Shown here piece after piece: positions 1-7,385 of a stretch of 28,738 nt of DNA. A model generated the notes under the pieces. That model searched no databases. It had not been told where the DNA came from and saw nothing but the letters and a program-made list of their open reading frames with translations. This DNA comes from JAWXTS01 sp044433305 (GTDB taxonomy: Bacteria > Bacteroidota > Bacteroidia > Bacteroidales > Rikenellaceae): positions 1 through 28,738 of the forward strand of contig JAWXTS010000014.1 in the NCBI GenBank assembly GCA_044433305.1, written 5' to 3'. Positions within the stretch are counted from its first letter, which is position 1. Each line of letters opens with the position of its first letter. A program made the position numbers and the translations under genes.

Positions 1-17
1 TAGGGAACCGCCACTTC

Positions 18-54
18 AAGGGTCGAATTATAGAAATATAGTTCGACCCTTTTT
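18..54. terminator. Terminator-like hairpin at the left edge
   Basis: Positions 18-27 (AAGGGTCGAA) pair perfectly with 42-51 (TTCGACCCTT) around a 14-nt loop, and a T run (50-54) follows on the plus strand. This fits an intrinsic terminator for a plus-strand gene lying left of the window. The T run abuts the first unit of the repeat array. That the gene to the left uses it is inference. Confidence 0.6.
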
Positions 55-55
55 G

Positions 56-665
56 CACACAGGGTGTGCGACAGATAGCCGAATCGGTTGATGCTGATTT
101 AGGTTATTTCTTGGGTGAGCTTTATTCCACACTTCCCAGCATCAGAATCATAACCTTCAACTATCACACGCAGTTTGTGCCTCTCCCACGGTTTGCGTGG
201 CACACAGGGTGTGCGACGGATAGCCGAATCGGTTGATGCTGATTTAGGTTGTCTCTTGGGTGAGTTTTATTCCACACTTCCCAGCATCAGAATTATAACC
301 TTCAACTATACTCAGGCAGTTTGTGCCTCTCCCACGGCTTGCGTGGCACACAGGGTGTGCGACAGATAGCCGAATCGGTTGATGCTGATTTAGGTTATTT
401 CTTGGGTGAGCTTTATTCCCAATATTCGTTATCGCGATAATTATTTCTCTGTTACATCCATTAGAACAGCAACTTTCAACTATACTCAGGCAGTTTGTGC
501 CTCTCCCACGGTTTGCGTGGCACACAGGGTGTGCGACAGATAGCCGAATCGGTTGATGCTGATTTAGGTTATTTCTTGGGTGTGCTTTATTCCACACTTC
601 CCAGCATCAGAATTATAACCTTCAACTATACACACGCAGTTTGTGCCTCTCCCACGGCTTGCGTG
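56..665. repeat. Tandem array of four ~145 bp structured repeats
   Basis: Four head-to-tail copies start at 56, 201, 347 and 521, with spacings of 145, 146 and 174 bp. Each opens with a dyad GCACAC-AGG-GTGTGC (55-69 in copy 1). Copy 1 also has TGATGCTG (89-96) against CAGCATCA (137-144), and CACGCA (167-172) against TGCGTG (194-199). Copies differ at only a few bases, except copy 3, where the second hairpin arm is replaced by a longer unrelated stretch containing the perfect palindrome TTATCGCGATAA (429-440). Short open frames on both strands follow the repeat and change frame between copies, so I do not call genes. Units are contiguous, far longer than CRISPR repeats, and have no spacers. 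Function unknown. Confidence 0.85.
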
Positions 666-666
666 T

Positions 667-728
667 GCGCCCCTCTGCGCTGATTAGTACTTTGTACATA
701 ATCAGCTTTTTAACGAGGGTCGGGGCGC
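667..728. repeat. Nested inverted repeat with a terminator-like inner hairpin
   Basis: The outer arms GCGCCCC (667-673) and GGGGCGC (722-728) are complementary. They enclose an inner hairpin in which GCTGATTAGTAC (679-690) pairs with 694-706 across a TTT loop and one bulged A, followed by a T run (707-711). The inner part could be an intrinsic terminator for plus-strand transcription through the repeat array. The outer pairing would make it one compact structure. Folding was judged by eye only. Confidence 0.55.
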
Positions 729-969
729 AAGATAATAAAAGAGATTTCTTTCTAGATAGAATCCCACCCTGAACTGCGCTCATGCCGCGCGGCAGTCGCA
801 AACCGACGGTGTATAGCCAAGCACACAGAGTGTGCGACGGATAAGTCGAGCAGGTAATCGCTGATTGAACTTAGCGCGTGGCATCTACCTGCAGTGACCT
901 TTATCTTTACACACCCCATACATCAGACCCACTAACCTTCAGCTATACACACCCCGTGTGCTGTGCGCA
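729..969. repeat. Gene-free stretch with a diverged fifth repeat copy (822-969)
   Basis: From about 822 the sequence repeats the start of the tandem unit, with its dyad kept as GCACAC-AGA-GTGTGC (821-835). Similarity returns near the end, around CATCAGA and AACCTTCAGCTATACACAC; the middle is unrelated. Its last part has another hairpin, CACAC (948-952) with GTGTG (956-960). The stretch 729-820 shows only the palindrome GCCGCGCGGC (784-793). I see no plausible gene. Confidence 0.6.
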
Positions 970-970
970 C

Positions 971-1006
971 AAAAAAAGGAGCAATCTTATTAAGATTACT
1001 CCTTTT
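971..1006 (-). terminator. Intrinsic terminator of the tRNA operon
   Basis: On the minus strand, right after the tRNA-Lys 3' end, 992-1006 pairs with 974-988 (core GGAG/CTCC plus AATCTT/AAGATT, one C/A mismatch, 3-nt loop), and a T run follows (971-977 are all A on the plus strand). A-rich flanks on both sides would also let it work weakly in the other direction. Confidence 0.8.
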
Positions 1007-1009
1007 CTG

Positions 1010-1082
1010 TGATCCAGCTGGGGCTCGAACCCAGGACCCCAACATTAAAAGTGTTGTGCTCTACCAGCTGAGCTACTGAATC
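1010..1082 (-). tRNA. tRNA-Lys (UUU)
   Basis: A full 73-nt cloverleaf reads on the minus strand. Acceptor arm GATTCAG pairs with CTGGATC (one G-U), with discriminator A. The D arm is GCTC/GAGC, the anticodon arm CAACA/TGTTG encloses loop CTTTTAA, so the anticodon is TTT (1047-1049), and the T arm is CTGGG/CCCAG around TTCGAGC. No CCA is encoded. It lies 20 bp downstream of tRNA-Met and ahead of the terminator at 971-1006, so the two are probably one transcript. Confidence 0.97.
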
Positions 1083-1102
1083 ATCATGTTTCTTACTTAT
1101 AG

Positions 1103-1176
1103 TAGCGGGACCGGGACTTGAACCCGGGACCTCATGATTATGAATCATGCGCTCTAACCAGCTGAGCTATCCCGCC
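1103..1176 (-). tRNA. tRNA-Met (CAU), elongator type
   Basis: A 74-nt cloverleaf on the minus strand. Acceptor arm GGCGGGA pairs with TCCCGCT, so the end pair is G1-U72; discriminator is A. Anticodon arm CATGA/TCATG encloses loop TTCATAA, giving anticodon CAT. The T arm is CCGGG/CCCGG. The anticodon stem lacks the three G-C pairs of initiator tRNA, so this is elongator Met or, less likely, the Ile tRNA whose CAT anticodon is modified to read AUA; sequence alone does not fully separate these. No CCA is encoded. First gene of the tRNA pair. Confidence 0.93.
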
Positions 1177-1194
1177 CCGTTTCTAAAAGTGATA

Positions 1195-1225
1195 CAAAAG
1201 TAGTGCTTTTTTATTAGAATGCAAA
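1195..1225 (-). promoter_or_regulatory. Bacteroidota-type promoter of the tRNA operon
   Basis: Read on the minus strand, TTTG (1222-1225) is followed after exactly 19 nt by TACTTTTG (1195-1202). This matches the Bacteroidota -33/-7 consensus TTTG...TAnnTTTG. The expected start is near 1188, about a dozen bases before the tRNA-Met 5' end at 1176. Confidence 0.8.
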
Positions 1226-1299
1226 CTTTTGGAGACCTTTTTATGCATTTTATTGCATTTTTATTTACTCCACTATGAGAAACGCATGGTGGGAAAACA

Positions 1300-1668
1300 C
1301 TATACTGTCTCAGCCATAAGGAGTTCGCTTATTTTGGCCTCGAAAATACTTTTTGATAGTGCTCCTTTGATTCTGCGAGGATTGCCTTGCATGGGCATAA
1401 AGAAGATTGTGGGTATGCTACGTATCCCAAATGCTAGGGCGAGTTCTTTCTCGCGGTCTACATCCACCTTATATACATAGATGCTGTTTATATGTTCGGT
1501 GGCAATCTCATCTAGTATGGGGGTGAGGGCACGGCAGGGACCGCACCAAGAGGCATAGAAGTCTATTATGGCTGGTTTGTCGCCTATGTATTTCCACTTG
1601 TCGCCTAACTTGGTGTAGTCTCCGACCTTGTTCTTAAATTCTTGTTCTGTGAGATGTATAGCCTGCAT
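1300..1668 (-). CDS. Thioredoxin family protein
   Basis: A 122-residue thioredoxin, a dithiol-disulfide reductase of the cytoplasm. The active site WCGPC is at residues 41-45 (catalytic C42 and C45) after the strand AIIDFYAS, and the cis-proline follows in SIPT (P86). The length is slightly over the usual ~105-110 because of a roughly 10-15 residue N-terminal addition before the fold. There is no signal peptide. It starts 14 bp after the peroxiredoxin stop on the same strand, so the two form an operon; inference: this thioredoxin reduces the partner peroxiredoxin. No convincing terminator follows; only a short dyad ATGCA/TGCAT lies near 1240-1260. Confidence 0.92.
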   Translation of the reverse strand: MQAIHLTEQEFKNKVGDYTKLGDKWKYIGDKPAIIDFYASWCGPCRALTPILDEIATEHINSIYVYKVDVDREKELALAFGIRSIPTIFFMPMQGNPRRIKGALSKSIFEAKISELLMAETV

Positions 1669-1682
1669 AATACTTTTGTTTT

Positions 1683-2393
1683 TTATTGTTGATATAATTT
1701 TTCTTCTATTGTATGCTTGTTGAGAGGCTTGGTGCAGAAGAACCAGTCATAGCACTTGATTTGGCTTGAGTCGTCTTCTACGCGCTGTTGAGCTGCATCG
1801 CTAGTGTTTGGGGTTGGCATAAGTATGTCGTCTCCCATGCGCCAGTCTGCGGGCAGGGCGATATGAAAAGCATCTGATGTTTGCAGTGCTATAAGTACGC
1901 GTTTAATCTCGTCGAAGTTGCGACCTAGAACCAGAGGGTAGTATATCATGGCGCGTATGGTGCCGTTGGGGTCTATGAAGAATACGGCGCGAACGGCGGC
2001 CGTGGTGCTCTCGCTAGGTTGCAGCATACCGTATTGTCGGGCTATGTGCATTCCTACATCGTCTATCAGAGGAAATTCTATTGGTATGTTCTTTATTCCG
2101 CGGTACTCGATTTTTTCTGTTATGGTACGCAGCCAAGCGATATGGCTATGTAGTCCGTCCACCGATAGTCCTATAAGCTGGCAGTTGAGTTTTGTAAATT
2201 CCTCGTTCATGCTTGCAAAGGTCATAAATTCTGATGTGCACACGGGTGTGAAATCTGAGGGGTGGCTAAAGAGTATTATCCACTTGCCGTTATAATCGGC
2301 AGGGAAATTGATACGTCCTTGTGTTGTGCTGGCCTTAAATTCAGGGGCTTTGTCGCCAATCTTTGGCATAGAAATTTGTACTTCGTTTTCCAT
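1683..2393 (-). CDS. Peroxiredoxin, archaeal/Prx6-like type with C-terminal cysteine pair
   Basis: A 236-residue peroxiredoxin that reduces hydrogen peroxide and organic peroxides. The peroxidatic motif is FTPVCTSE with C52, T49 and P50. The C-terminal extension carries KCYDWFFC, with C214 and C220. The spacing of these three cysteines resembles archaeal-type peroxiredoxins that resolve the sulfenic acid internally, rather than animal 1-Cys Prx6; this is from family knowledge. There is no signal peptide. It is the first gene of an operon with the thioredoxin 14 bp downstream, a likely electron donor. Upstream is an 83-bp divergent intergenic shared with the DUF5686 gene; I see no consensus promoter there. 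Confidence 0.93.
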   Translation of the reverse strand: MENEVQISMPKIGDKAPEFKASTTQGRINFPADYNGKWIILFSHPSDFTPVCTSEFMTFASMNEEFTKLNCQLIGLSVDGLHSHIAWLRTITEKIEYRGIKNIPIEFPLIDDVGMHIARQYGMLQPSESTTAAVRAVFFIDPNGTIRAMIYYPLVLGRNFDEIKRVLIALQTSDAFHIALPADWRMGDDILMPTPNTSDAAQQRVEDDSSQIKCYDWFFCTKPLNKHTIEEKLYQQ

Positions 2394-2476
2394 AGTTAAA
2401 TTTATTAGGATTTTAGCCGTGTAGCTTCAAGAAGTATGCCTATTTATGTTATCGATAGAATTTAGTTGTAATTATA

Positions 2477-4984
2477 ATGTTGTTTATGGATATGTTTGAT
2501 CTTAGAAAGTATTGTGTGTTGTTTTTGTGTGTTCTGTACGGAACGGGGATATTTGCTCAAACGACCAAAGTTAGAGGTAGGGTTGTGGATGCTGTGAGGA
2601 TGGAGCCGTTGCCGTTGGTTAATGTCGAGGTTGATGGTTGTAGTGAGTGCACATCTACGGATCTTCAGGGTTTTTATATGATAGAGCTAGATCAAGCAAT
2701 AATGGTGGATAGCTTGCAGTTCAGCCTTAACGATTATAATATATGTAGGGTGAAGGTTGTTAATGGCTGCTTCAATGAGGTTGATATAGTGCTTGAGCCA
2801 TGTGATAAGAAGCAGGGAGTCTTTGGTTGGCCTTGTGTAGACTCTTTGGTCAGGAATGCCCGCAGGCATGAGTATTTTAATACTGAGTATGCCGATGGTG
2901 GTTATAGCTGTAAGCTCTACACCAAGATTAATCTGGGCTTGCAGGATTTTACACCCTCGAAAATCAAGAATCAGAATATTATAGACAAGTATGGTTTTGT
3001 ATTTGAGAATGTCGATACTTCGGTTATGACGGGTAAGAGTTATATCTGGGCTATGGTTTCAGAGTCTAAGGCCAAGCAGTATTATGACCATAAGCTAGAG
3101 CCATGCCATGAGCTTATTGAAGCAAGCAATATTTCGGGTGTCAACAATAACCCTCAGCTAGCAAAGTTCACGGGGCAGCTCAATTCTGATATTGATGTCT
3201 ATGATGATTTTATATCTATACTGAAGGTCGACTTCTTGAGCCCTCTTGCAGAGATTGCTCCGGACTACTACACATATTATTTTATTGATAGCCTAGAGGT
3301 GGATTATAGAAAAACTTATAGGGTGCGCTTCGAGCCTAAGAAGATGGTTATTCCTGTGTTCTCTGGTGAGCTGTGGGTGGACTCGGCCAGTTATGCCGTG
3401 TGTGAGGCTCATCTGGTCATGGCAAAGGGTGTGGATATGAACTGGGTCAATGCCCTGAGCCTAGATACAAAAAGAAGAATCTCTGATGATGGGGTATGGC
3501 TAAAGTGTAGCGAGAGGCAGAAGCTGTGGTTTGCTGTGCTGCCTAACGACTCGTCAAAGTTATACTCTGTGCTACTGCATCGAGGCGTTGATTATAGTGA
3601 CTTCGATACTTATGAAGAATTGGACCAAGATATAGCTAAGGCCAGAAGTGGTGTTGTTGTTAGCGACTCGGCTCTGTTGCGCAATAATGACTATTGGGAT
3701 GTTAACAGGGCTTATGCCCTTACCCCCGAGGAGCAAGATGTTTTTTATGTTGGGGACTCTGTGCGCGAAATTATTCAGGCACGTCCAAATCGCAATACTC
3801 TGATGAGTCTTATCTTTGGTGGTTATCTTAAAACACGGTACTTTAAGTTTGGACCCTACTATGAGCTGTTTAGTTTTAATGATGTCGAGGATGCCCGTTT
3901 TCAGATAGGAGTGAGCACAACGCCAGAGGTATGTGCGGATAGTAAATTTAGTGGCTACCTTGCGTATGGAACTGGGGACGAACGATTCAAAGGCGGTTTC
4001 AAATCTGTGTTTATGCTTAGGCGAAATACCCTGCGTAGGTTGACCATTGATATTAAGCACGACCTTGTGCAGCTGGGGCAGGCCGATGATGCGCTGGCCG
4101 AGTCGAATATATTTACCTCCATCTTTGCGCGCGACCAGAAGAGAATGAATATGGTCAATAGTTACAGCCTTAGCGGAGACCTTCAGTGGTGCGAGGGAAT
4201 AAATACAAACCTTACCTTAAGTATAGAGAATGTGTCCACTTCTTCGGAGGTGCCCTTCGTGCGTGCTGATAGTTCGGTGGTAGGCTCGATACAAGTAAGC
4301 GGGTTGAGTGTGGCTACTCGATTCTCGTGGGACGAAATAAGCTATGTTGGCCGATATGAACAAAAGTACCTATATTCTAAAAAGCCTTACTTTACTTTTA
4401 AGGCCTCGGGTGGAGTCAAGCATGTTTTTATGAACGACTATAACTTCTTGCGTACAGAGCTGGTCGGCCAGTATAGTCTATCGCTTGCTCCGCTGGGAGT
4501 ATCCCACTTTACACTTACAGGAGGCAAAATATTTGGTAAGGTGCCGTTCTTGCTTTTGAAACTACACGAGGGTAACGGAACCTACTTTTATAGTCAAACA
4601 GCATTCTCTTGTATGAACTATTATGAGTTTGCCTCAGACGCGTGGGTGTCCCTTATGTATGAACACGACTTTAGAGGTGTGTTGCTCAAATATGTTCCTC
4701 TTATTAAAAAGACCAACTGGCGCACTGTCTTTACGTTGAAAAGTGTTTATGGCTCCATCTCAGATCGAAATAACGGTAGCCTGCCCGATACAGAAGCTGT
4801 TCTGGTTTTCCCAAAGGGCATGAGCGAACTCAAGACTCCTTATGTCGAGGCAGGAGTCGGAATTAAAAATATCTTTAGGGTGCTTCGTGTAGACGCAATC
4901 TGGCGTTTAACTCATCGCGATACCGATGAATGGCCCCACAATCAGAACTTCGTATTTAACTTTGGAGCTGCATTTACATTCTAG
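2477..4984 (+). CDS. DUF5686-type outer-membrane protein with carboxypeptidase regulatory-like domain
   Basis: An 835-residue envelope protein. A signal peptide (hydrophobic run about residues 12-27, ending GIFAQ) is followed by a carboxypeptidase-D-regulatory-like beta-sandwich (about 30-105, VRGRVVDA...PLPLVNVEV...TDLQGFY). A long middle part and a C-terminal region rich in alternating beta strands follow, ending in Phe (FGAAFTF), which fits a barrel. Such proteins are common in Bacteroidota and of unknown role. There is no TonB box or plug domain, so it is not a SusC-like transporter. ATG codons at 2486 and 2492 are equally good starts; the latter gives a cleaner signal peptide (MFDLRKYC...). 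It diverges from the peroxiredoxin operon, and no terminator is evident after it. Confidence 0.8.
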   Translation: MLFMDMFDLRKYCVLFLCVLYGTGIFAQTTKVRGRVVDAVRMEPLPLVNVEVDGCSECTSTDLQGFYMIELDQAIMVDSLQFSLNDYNICRVKVVNGCFNEVDIVLEPCDKKQGVFGWPCVDSLVRNARRHEYFNTEYADGGYSCKLYTKINLGLQDFTPSKIKNQNIIDKYGFVFENVDTSVMTGKSYIWAMVSESKAKQYYDHKLEPCHELIEASNISGVNNNPQLAKFTGQLNSDIDVYDDFISILKVDFLSPLAEIAPDYYTYYFIDSLEVDYRKTYRVRFEPKKMVIPVFSGELWVDSASYAVCEAHLVMAKGVDMNWVNALSLDTKRRISDDGVWLKCSERQKLWFAVLPNDSSKLYSVLLHRGVDYSDFDTYEELDQDIAKARSGVVVSDSALLRNNDYWDVNRAYALTPEEQDVFYVGDSVREIIQARPNRNTLMSLIFGGYLKTRYFKFGPYYELFSFNDVEDARFQIGVSTTPEVCADSKFSGYLAYGTGDERFKGGFKSVFMLRRNTLRRLTIDIKHDLVQLGQADDALAESNIFTSIFARDQKRMNMVNSYSLSGDLQWCEGINTNLTLSIENVSTSSEVPFVRADSSVVGSIQVSGLSVATRFSWDEISYVGRYEQKYLYSKKPYFTFKASGGVKHVFMNDYNFLRTELVGQYSLSLAPLGVSHFTLTGGKIFGKVPFLLLKLHEGNGTYFYSQTAFSCMNYYEFASDAWVSLMYEHDFRGVLLKYVPLIKKTNWRTVFTLKSVYGSISDRNNGSLPDTEAVLVFPKGMSELKTPYVEAGVGIKNIFRVLRVDAIWRLTHRDTDEWPHNQNFVFNFGAAFTF

Positions 4985-5206
4985 ATTGTAGCTTAATTGG
5001 ATTTTCCCTAGCGAAATATGCTTAAAAAAGACTATCTTTGTTAGCAATTAGACATTTATAAGGAAGGCACTGTTGTGGCTTTAAAATCACAACTTATAGA
5101 TTTTATTTATATTCTGATTTTTGGTTTATAAATGAAACTCATTTTCCTTGTTGTGGTGATAATTTGTTTTTGAAAGCTTGTTAACCTAAAATTAACGATA
5201 GAGATA

Positions 5207-5239
5207 TTGAGGAAAACAAGTATAATGATAGTAATTTTG
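5207..5239 (+). promoter_or_regulatory. Possible promoter of the DapL-like gene
   Basis: TAATTTTG (5232-5239) matches the -7 element TAnnTTTG and lies about 21 bp ahead of the ATG at 5261. The only upstream match is TTG at 5207-5209, 22 nt away instead of 19, so the -33 element is weak. A second isolated -7 match, TATCTTTG, is at 5033-5040 without an upstream partner. The rest of the 276-bp gap 4985-5260 is AT-rich with no other signal. Confidence 0.4.
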
Positions 5240-5260
5240 TATTAACGAAAAGGGATAAAA

Positions 5261-6493
5261 ATGATTTTAATCAATTCTCAATTCTTAAAGATGCTTCGTA
5301 ATGAGGTGCAGGAAAAAACAAAAAAGAAAATTAATGTATTTAATACAATTAATCCTGAGGCCAAATTATTAAGATTAGATAGCGGAGATGTTTCTCTACC
5401 ACTTACTCCAAGCGTTATCACTGCTTTGCAGACTAGCGTGTCAGAGATGGGAGACGGAAAAACCTTTCATGGACGAGGACCGATTCAAGGCTATCCCTTT
5501 TTGATAGACTCCATAATCAAAAATGATTTTAAGAGTCGCAAGATAAAAATTACCGCAGACGAGGTGTTTATAAACGAGGGCACCAAAGAAAATGTATCAA
5601 GTATAGGCGATATATTATGCGGTGATAATAGAGTAGGAATTATAGACCCAGTTTTTCAAACATTTACTTACTCAAACGTGATAAGCAATCGTGCGGGAGA
5701 GCTTTCACCAGAGAAAAAATGGGACAATATTATTTATATAGAAGGAGATAAGAGCAACAATTTTATACCTGAGTTGCCAAGTGTTAGACCAGACGTCATT
5801 TATCTTAGCTACCCGAACGACCCGACAGGTAGCGTCATGAGTCGTTCAGATTTGGAGAAATGGGTTCGGTACGCGTTGCGAAACGACACACTAATACTAT
5901 TTGACGCAACTTACGAGGCTTTTATCACAGAGGCAGACGTGCCGCACAGTATTTATGAAATTAAAGGAGCTCGACGAGTGGCTATTGAATTTCGTAGTTT
6001 CTCGAAAAGCGGAGGCTTTACCGGCTTACACTGTGGATATATGGTTATTCCTAAGGATATAATCGGATATTCGTTCAGTGCAGAGCAAAGCGTTAGTCTC
6101 AACGCTCTTTGGCATAGAAGGCAGACCATTAAGAATAATGCACCCGCATACATTATTCAACGTGCTGCCCAAGCACTCTACACAACCCAAGGAAGAGTCG
6201 AGGTTCAACAGAACATCGATTACTATATGAAGAATGCAGAAATCCTGCGTACCGCACTGTCTCGTAAGAAACTGCGCTTCTGGGGTGGAGTTAACGCTCC
6301 TTTCATTTGGGTCGAGTCACCTTATGGCTCGTCGTGGGAGTTGTTCGATAAACTTCTTCACGAATGCAACATAATCTCAGCCCCTGGCGATAGATTTGGA
6401 GCATGTGGCGAAGGTTACGTTCGACTGAGTGCATTTGCTAATCAGTCCGAGATTATGATGGCTGCTTCACGCATCGCTGATACCTCGTTCTGA
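5261..6493 (+). CDS. Divergent DapL-family PLP-dependent aminotransferase
   Basis: A 410-residue fold-type I aminotransferase most like LL-diaminopimelate aminotransferase (DapL), which makes LL-DAP from tetrahydrodipicolinate in lysine and cell-wall synthesis. Family landmarks are clear: SGDVSLPLTP (41-50), FDATYEAFI (214-222), PHSIYEIKGAR (228-238), IEFRSFSK with Schiff-base K249, LWHRRQT (283-289), GGVNAPFIWVESP (342-354) and CGEGYVRLSAF (382-392). Retained: K249, D215, Y218, R388 and probably N293. Changed from what I recall of DapL: GPEQG has Ile at 75 in place of Glu, NPTG reads DPTG (D187), the phosphate-binding Arg eight residues after the lysine is H257, and the DPxYPxY tyrosines are F132 and F135. 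The fold is certain. The LL-DAP reaction is doubtful, and it may use another substrate. It opens the nitrogen cluster but is 172 bp from the next gene. Confidence 0.85.
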   Translation: MILINSQFLKMLRNEVQEKTKKKINVFNTINPEAKLLRLDSGDVSLPLTPSVITALQTSVSEMGDGKTFHGRGPIQGYPFLIDSIIKNDFKSRKIKITADEVFINEGTKENVSSIGDILCGDNRVGIIDPVFQTFTYSNVISNRAGELSPEKKWDNIIYIEGDKSNNFIPELPSVRPDVIYLSYPNDPTGSVMSRSDLEKWVRYALRNDTLILFDATYEAFITEADVPHSIYEIKGARRVAIEFRSFSKSGGFTGLHCGYMVIPKDIIGYSFSAEQSVSLNALWHRRQTIKNNAPAYIIQRAAQALYTTQGRVEVQQNIDYYMKNAEILRTALSRKKLRFWGGVNAPFIWVESPYGSSWELFDKLLHECNIISAPGDRFGACGEGYVRLSAFANQSEIMMAASRIADTSF

Positions 6494-6665
6494 TAAATAA
6501 GAGTGTTGAAACATAATGTTATGTATTGTAGAAAAGAAAGACGTGAGATTGATTTACAGACAACTATTCGCTTTGAATAAATCCTGAATGTAGGATGCAA
6601 GTTAATCGAGGCAATTTTAAAAAGTAAAACAAACATTATTTTTAAACATTAAAAAAGACGGAACA

Positions 6666-7373
6666 ATGAAAAAGATATTTCTTTCACTAATGGCTGCAGT
6701 TGCAGTATTGACAACATCGGTAACAACAGCAAAAGCAGCAGATTTAGAGCTAGGCGCAGACCTAGTAAGTTCTTATGTATGGCGTGGTGCTTACACAACA
6801 GGTGCAAGTTTCCAGCCAAATATTACACTTGGCCTAGGTGATTTCTCTATTGGCGCATGGGGTAGCACTCCAATCGGCTTCTCATCAGACGCAGACGGAA
6901 TCGGAGCTAAAGAGGTAGACTTTTCATTAGGTTATGCAATAGGTGATTTCTCTATCGGTCTTACAGACTACTGGTGGAGTGGTCAAGGTCTTTCATATTT
7001 TGAAGATCACTACTTCGAGGCAACTCTAGCGTATTATTTTGGCGATAAATTCCCATTGACACTTGCAGTATCAACAATGTTCGCAGGTGCAGATAAAGAT
7101 GAGGTTACAGGAGATCAGTTGTACTCAACTTATATCGATTTGTCTTACGGTTTTGCAATTAAAGATGTTGATTGCGCATTTGGTGTAGGCGTTAGCCCAA
7201 TGAACGGTGCTTACACAGGTGCTTATGATGATGAGTTCAGCGTATGCTCTATCTCACTTTCAGCAGCTAAAAGCATTCCAGTTACACCAACATTCGACTT
7301 GCCAGTATTCGTACAGGCTATCGTTTCGCCATCTACAAATGATGCGTTCCTAGTTTTTGGTCTATCATTCTAA
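6666..7373 (+). CDS. Outer-membrane beta-barrel, TorF-family putative porin
   Basis: A 235-residue secreted barrel. The signal peptide ends TAKA|AD (about residue 24). The mature protein starts with a strand carrying YVWRG (37-41), then SFQP, a hallmark of the TorF/Gcw_chp-like small porins, and continues with repeated amphipathic strands (FSIGAWGS, FSIGLTDYW), ending in the terminal Phe typical of outer-membrane barrels. It lies 12 bp upstream of the P-II gene and 369 bp upstream of the ammonium channel, so it probably shares their transcript. Inference: it lets ammonium or another small nitrogen source cross the outer membrane. I found no consensus promoter in the 172-bp gap before it. Confidence 0.82.
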   Translation: MKKIFLSLMAAVAVLTTSVTTAKAADLELGADLVSSYVWRGAYTTGASFQPNITLGLGDFSIGAWGSTPIGFSSDADGIGAKEVDFSLGYAIGDFSIGLTDYWWSGQGLSYFEDHYFEATLAYYFGDKFPLTLAVSTMFAGADKDEVTGDQLYSTYIDLSYGFAIKDVDCAFGVGVSPMNGAYTGAYDDEFSVCSISLSAAKSIPVTPTFDLPVFVQAIVSPSTNDAFLVFGLSF

Positions 7374-7385
7374 ACAACTACAACT

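Noticed and set aside
56..665. Tandem array as a CRISPR array or integron cassettes
   Set aside because: Units are contiguous, ~145 bp long, without variable spacers, and without cas or integrase genes or attC core sites.
175..683. Short open frames with repeating protein text in the tandem array (both strands)
   Set aside because: They follow the DNA repeat, whose 145/146/174-bp periods shift the frame, have no start context, and match no family I know.
5132..5173. A 13-residue hydrophobic frame (MKLIFLVVVIICF) upstream of the DapL-like gene
   Set aside because: Too short to separate from chance in AT-rich DNA; no hairpin follows that would suggest an attenuator leader peptide.
6494..6665. 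A sigma-54 or consensus promoter ahead of the porin-glnK-amtB unit
   Set aside because: No GG-N10-GC pair in the right context and no TAnnTTTG with a -33 partner could be found.
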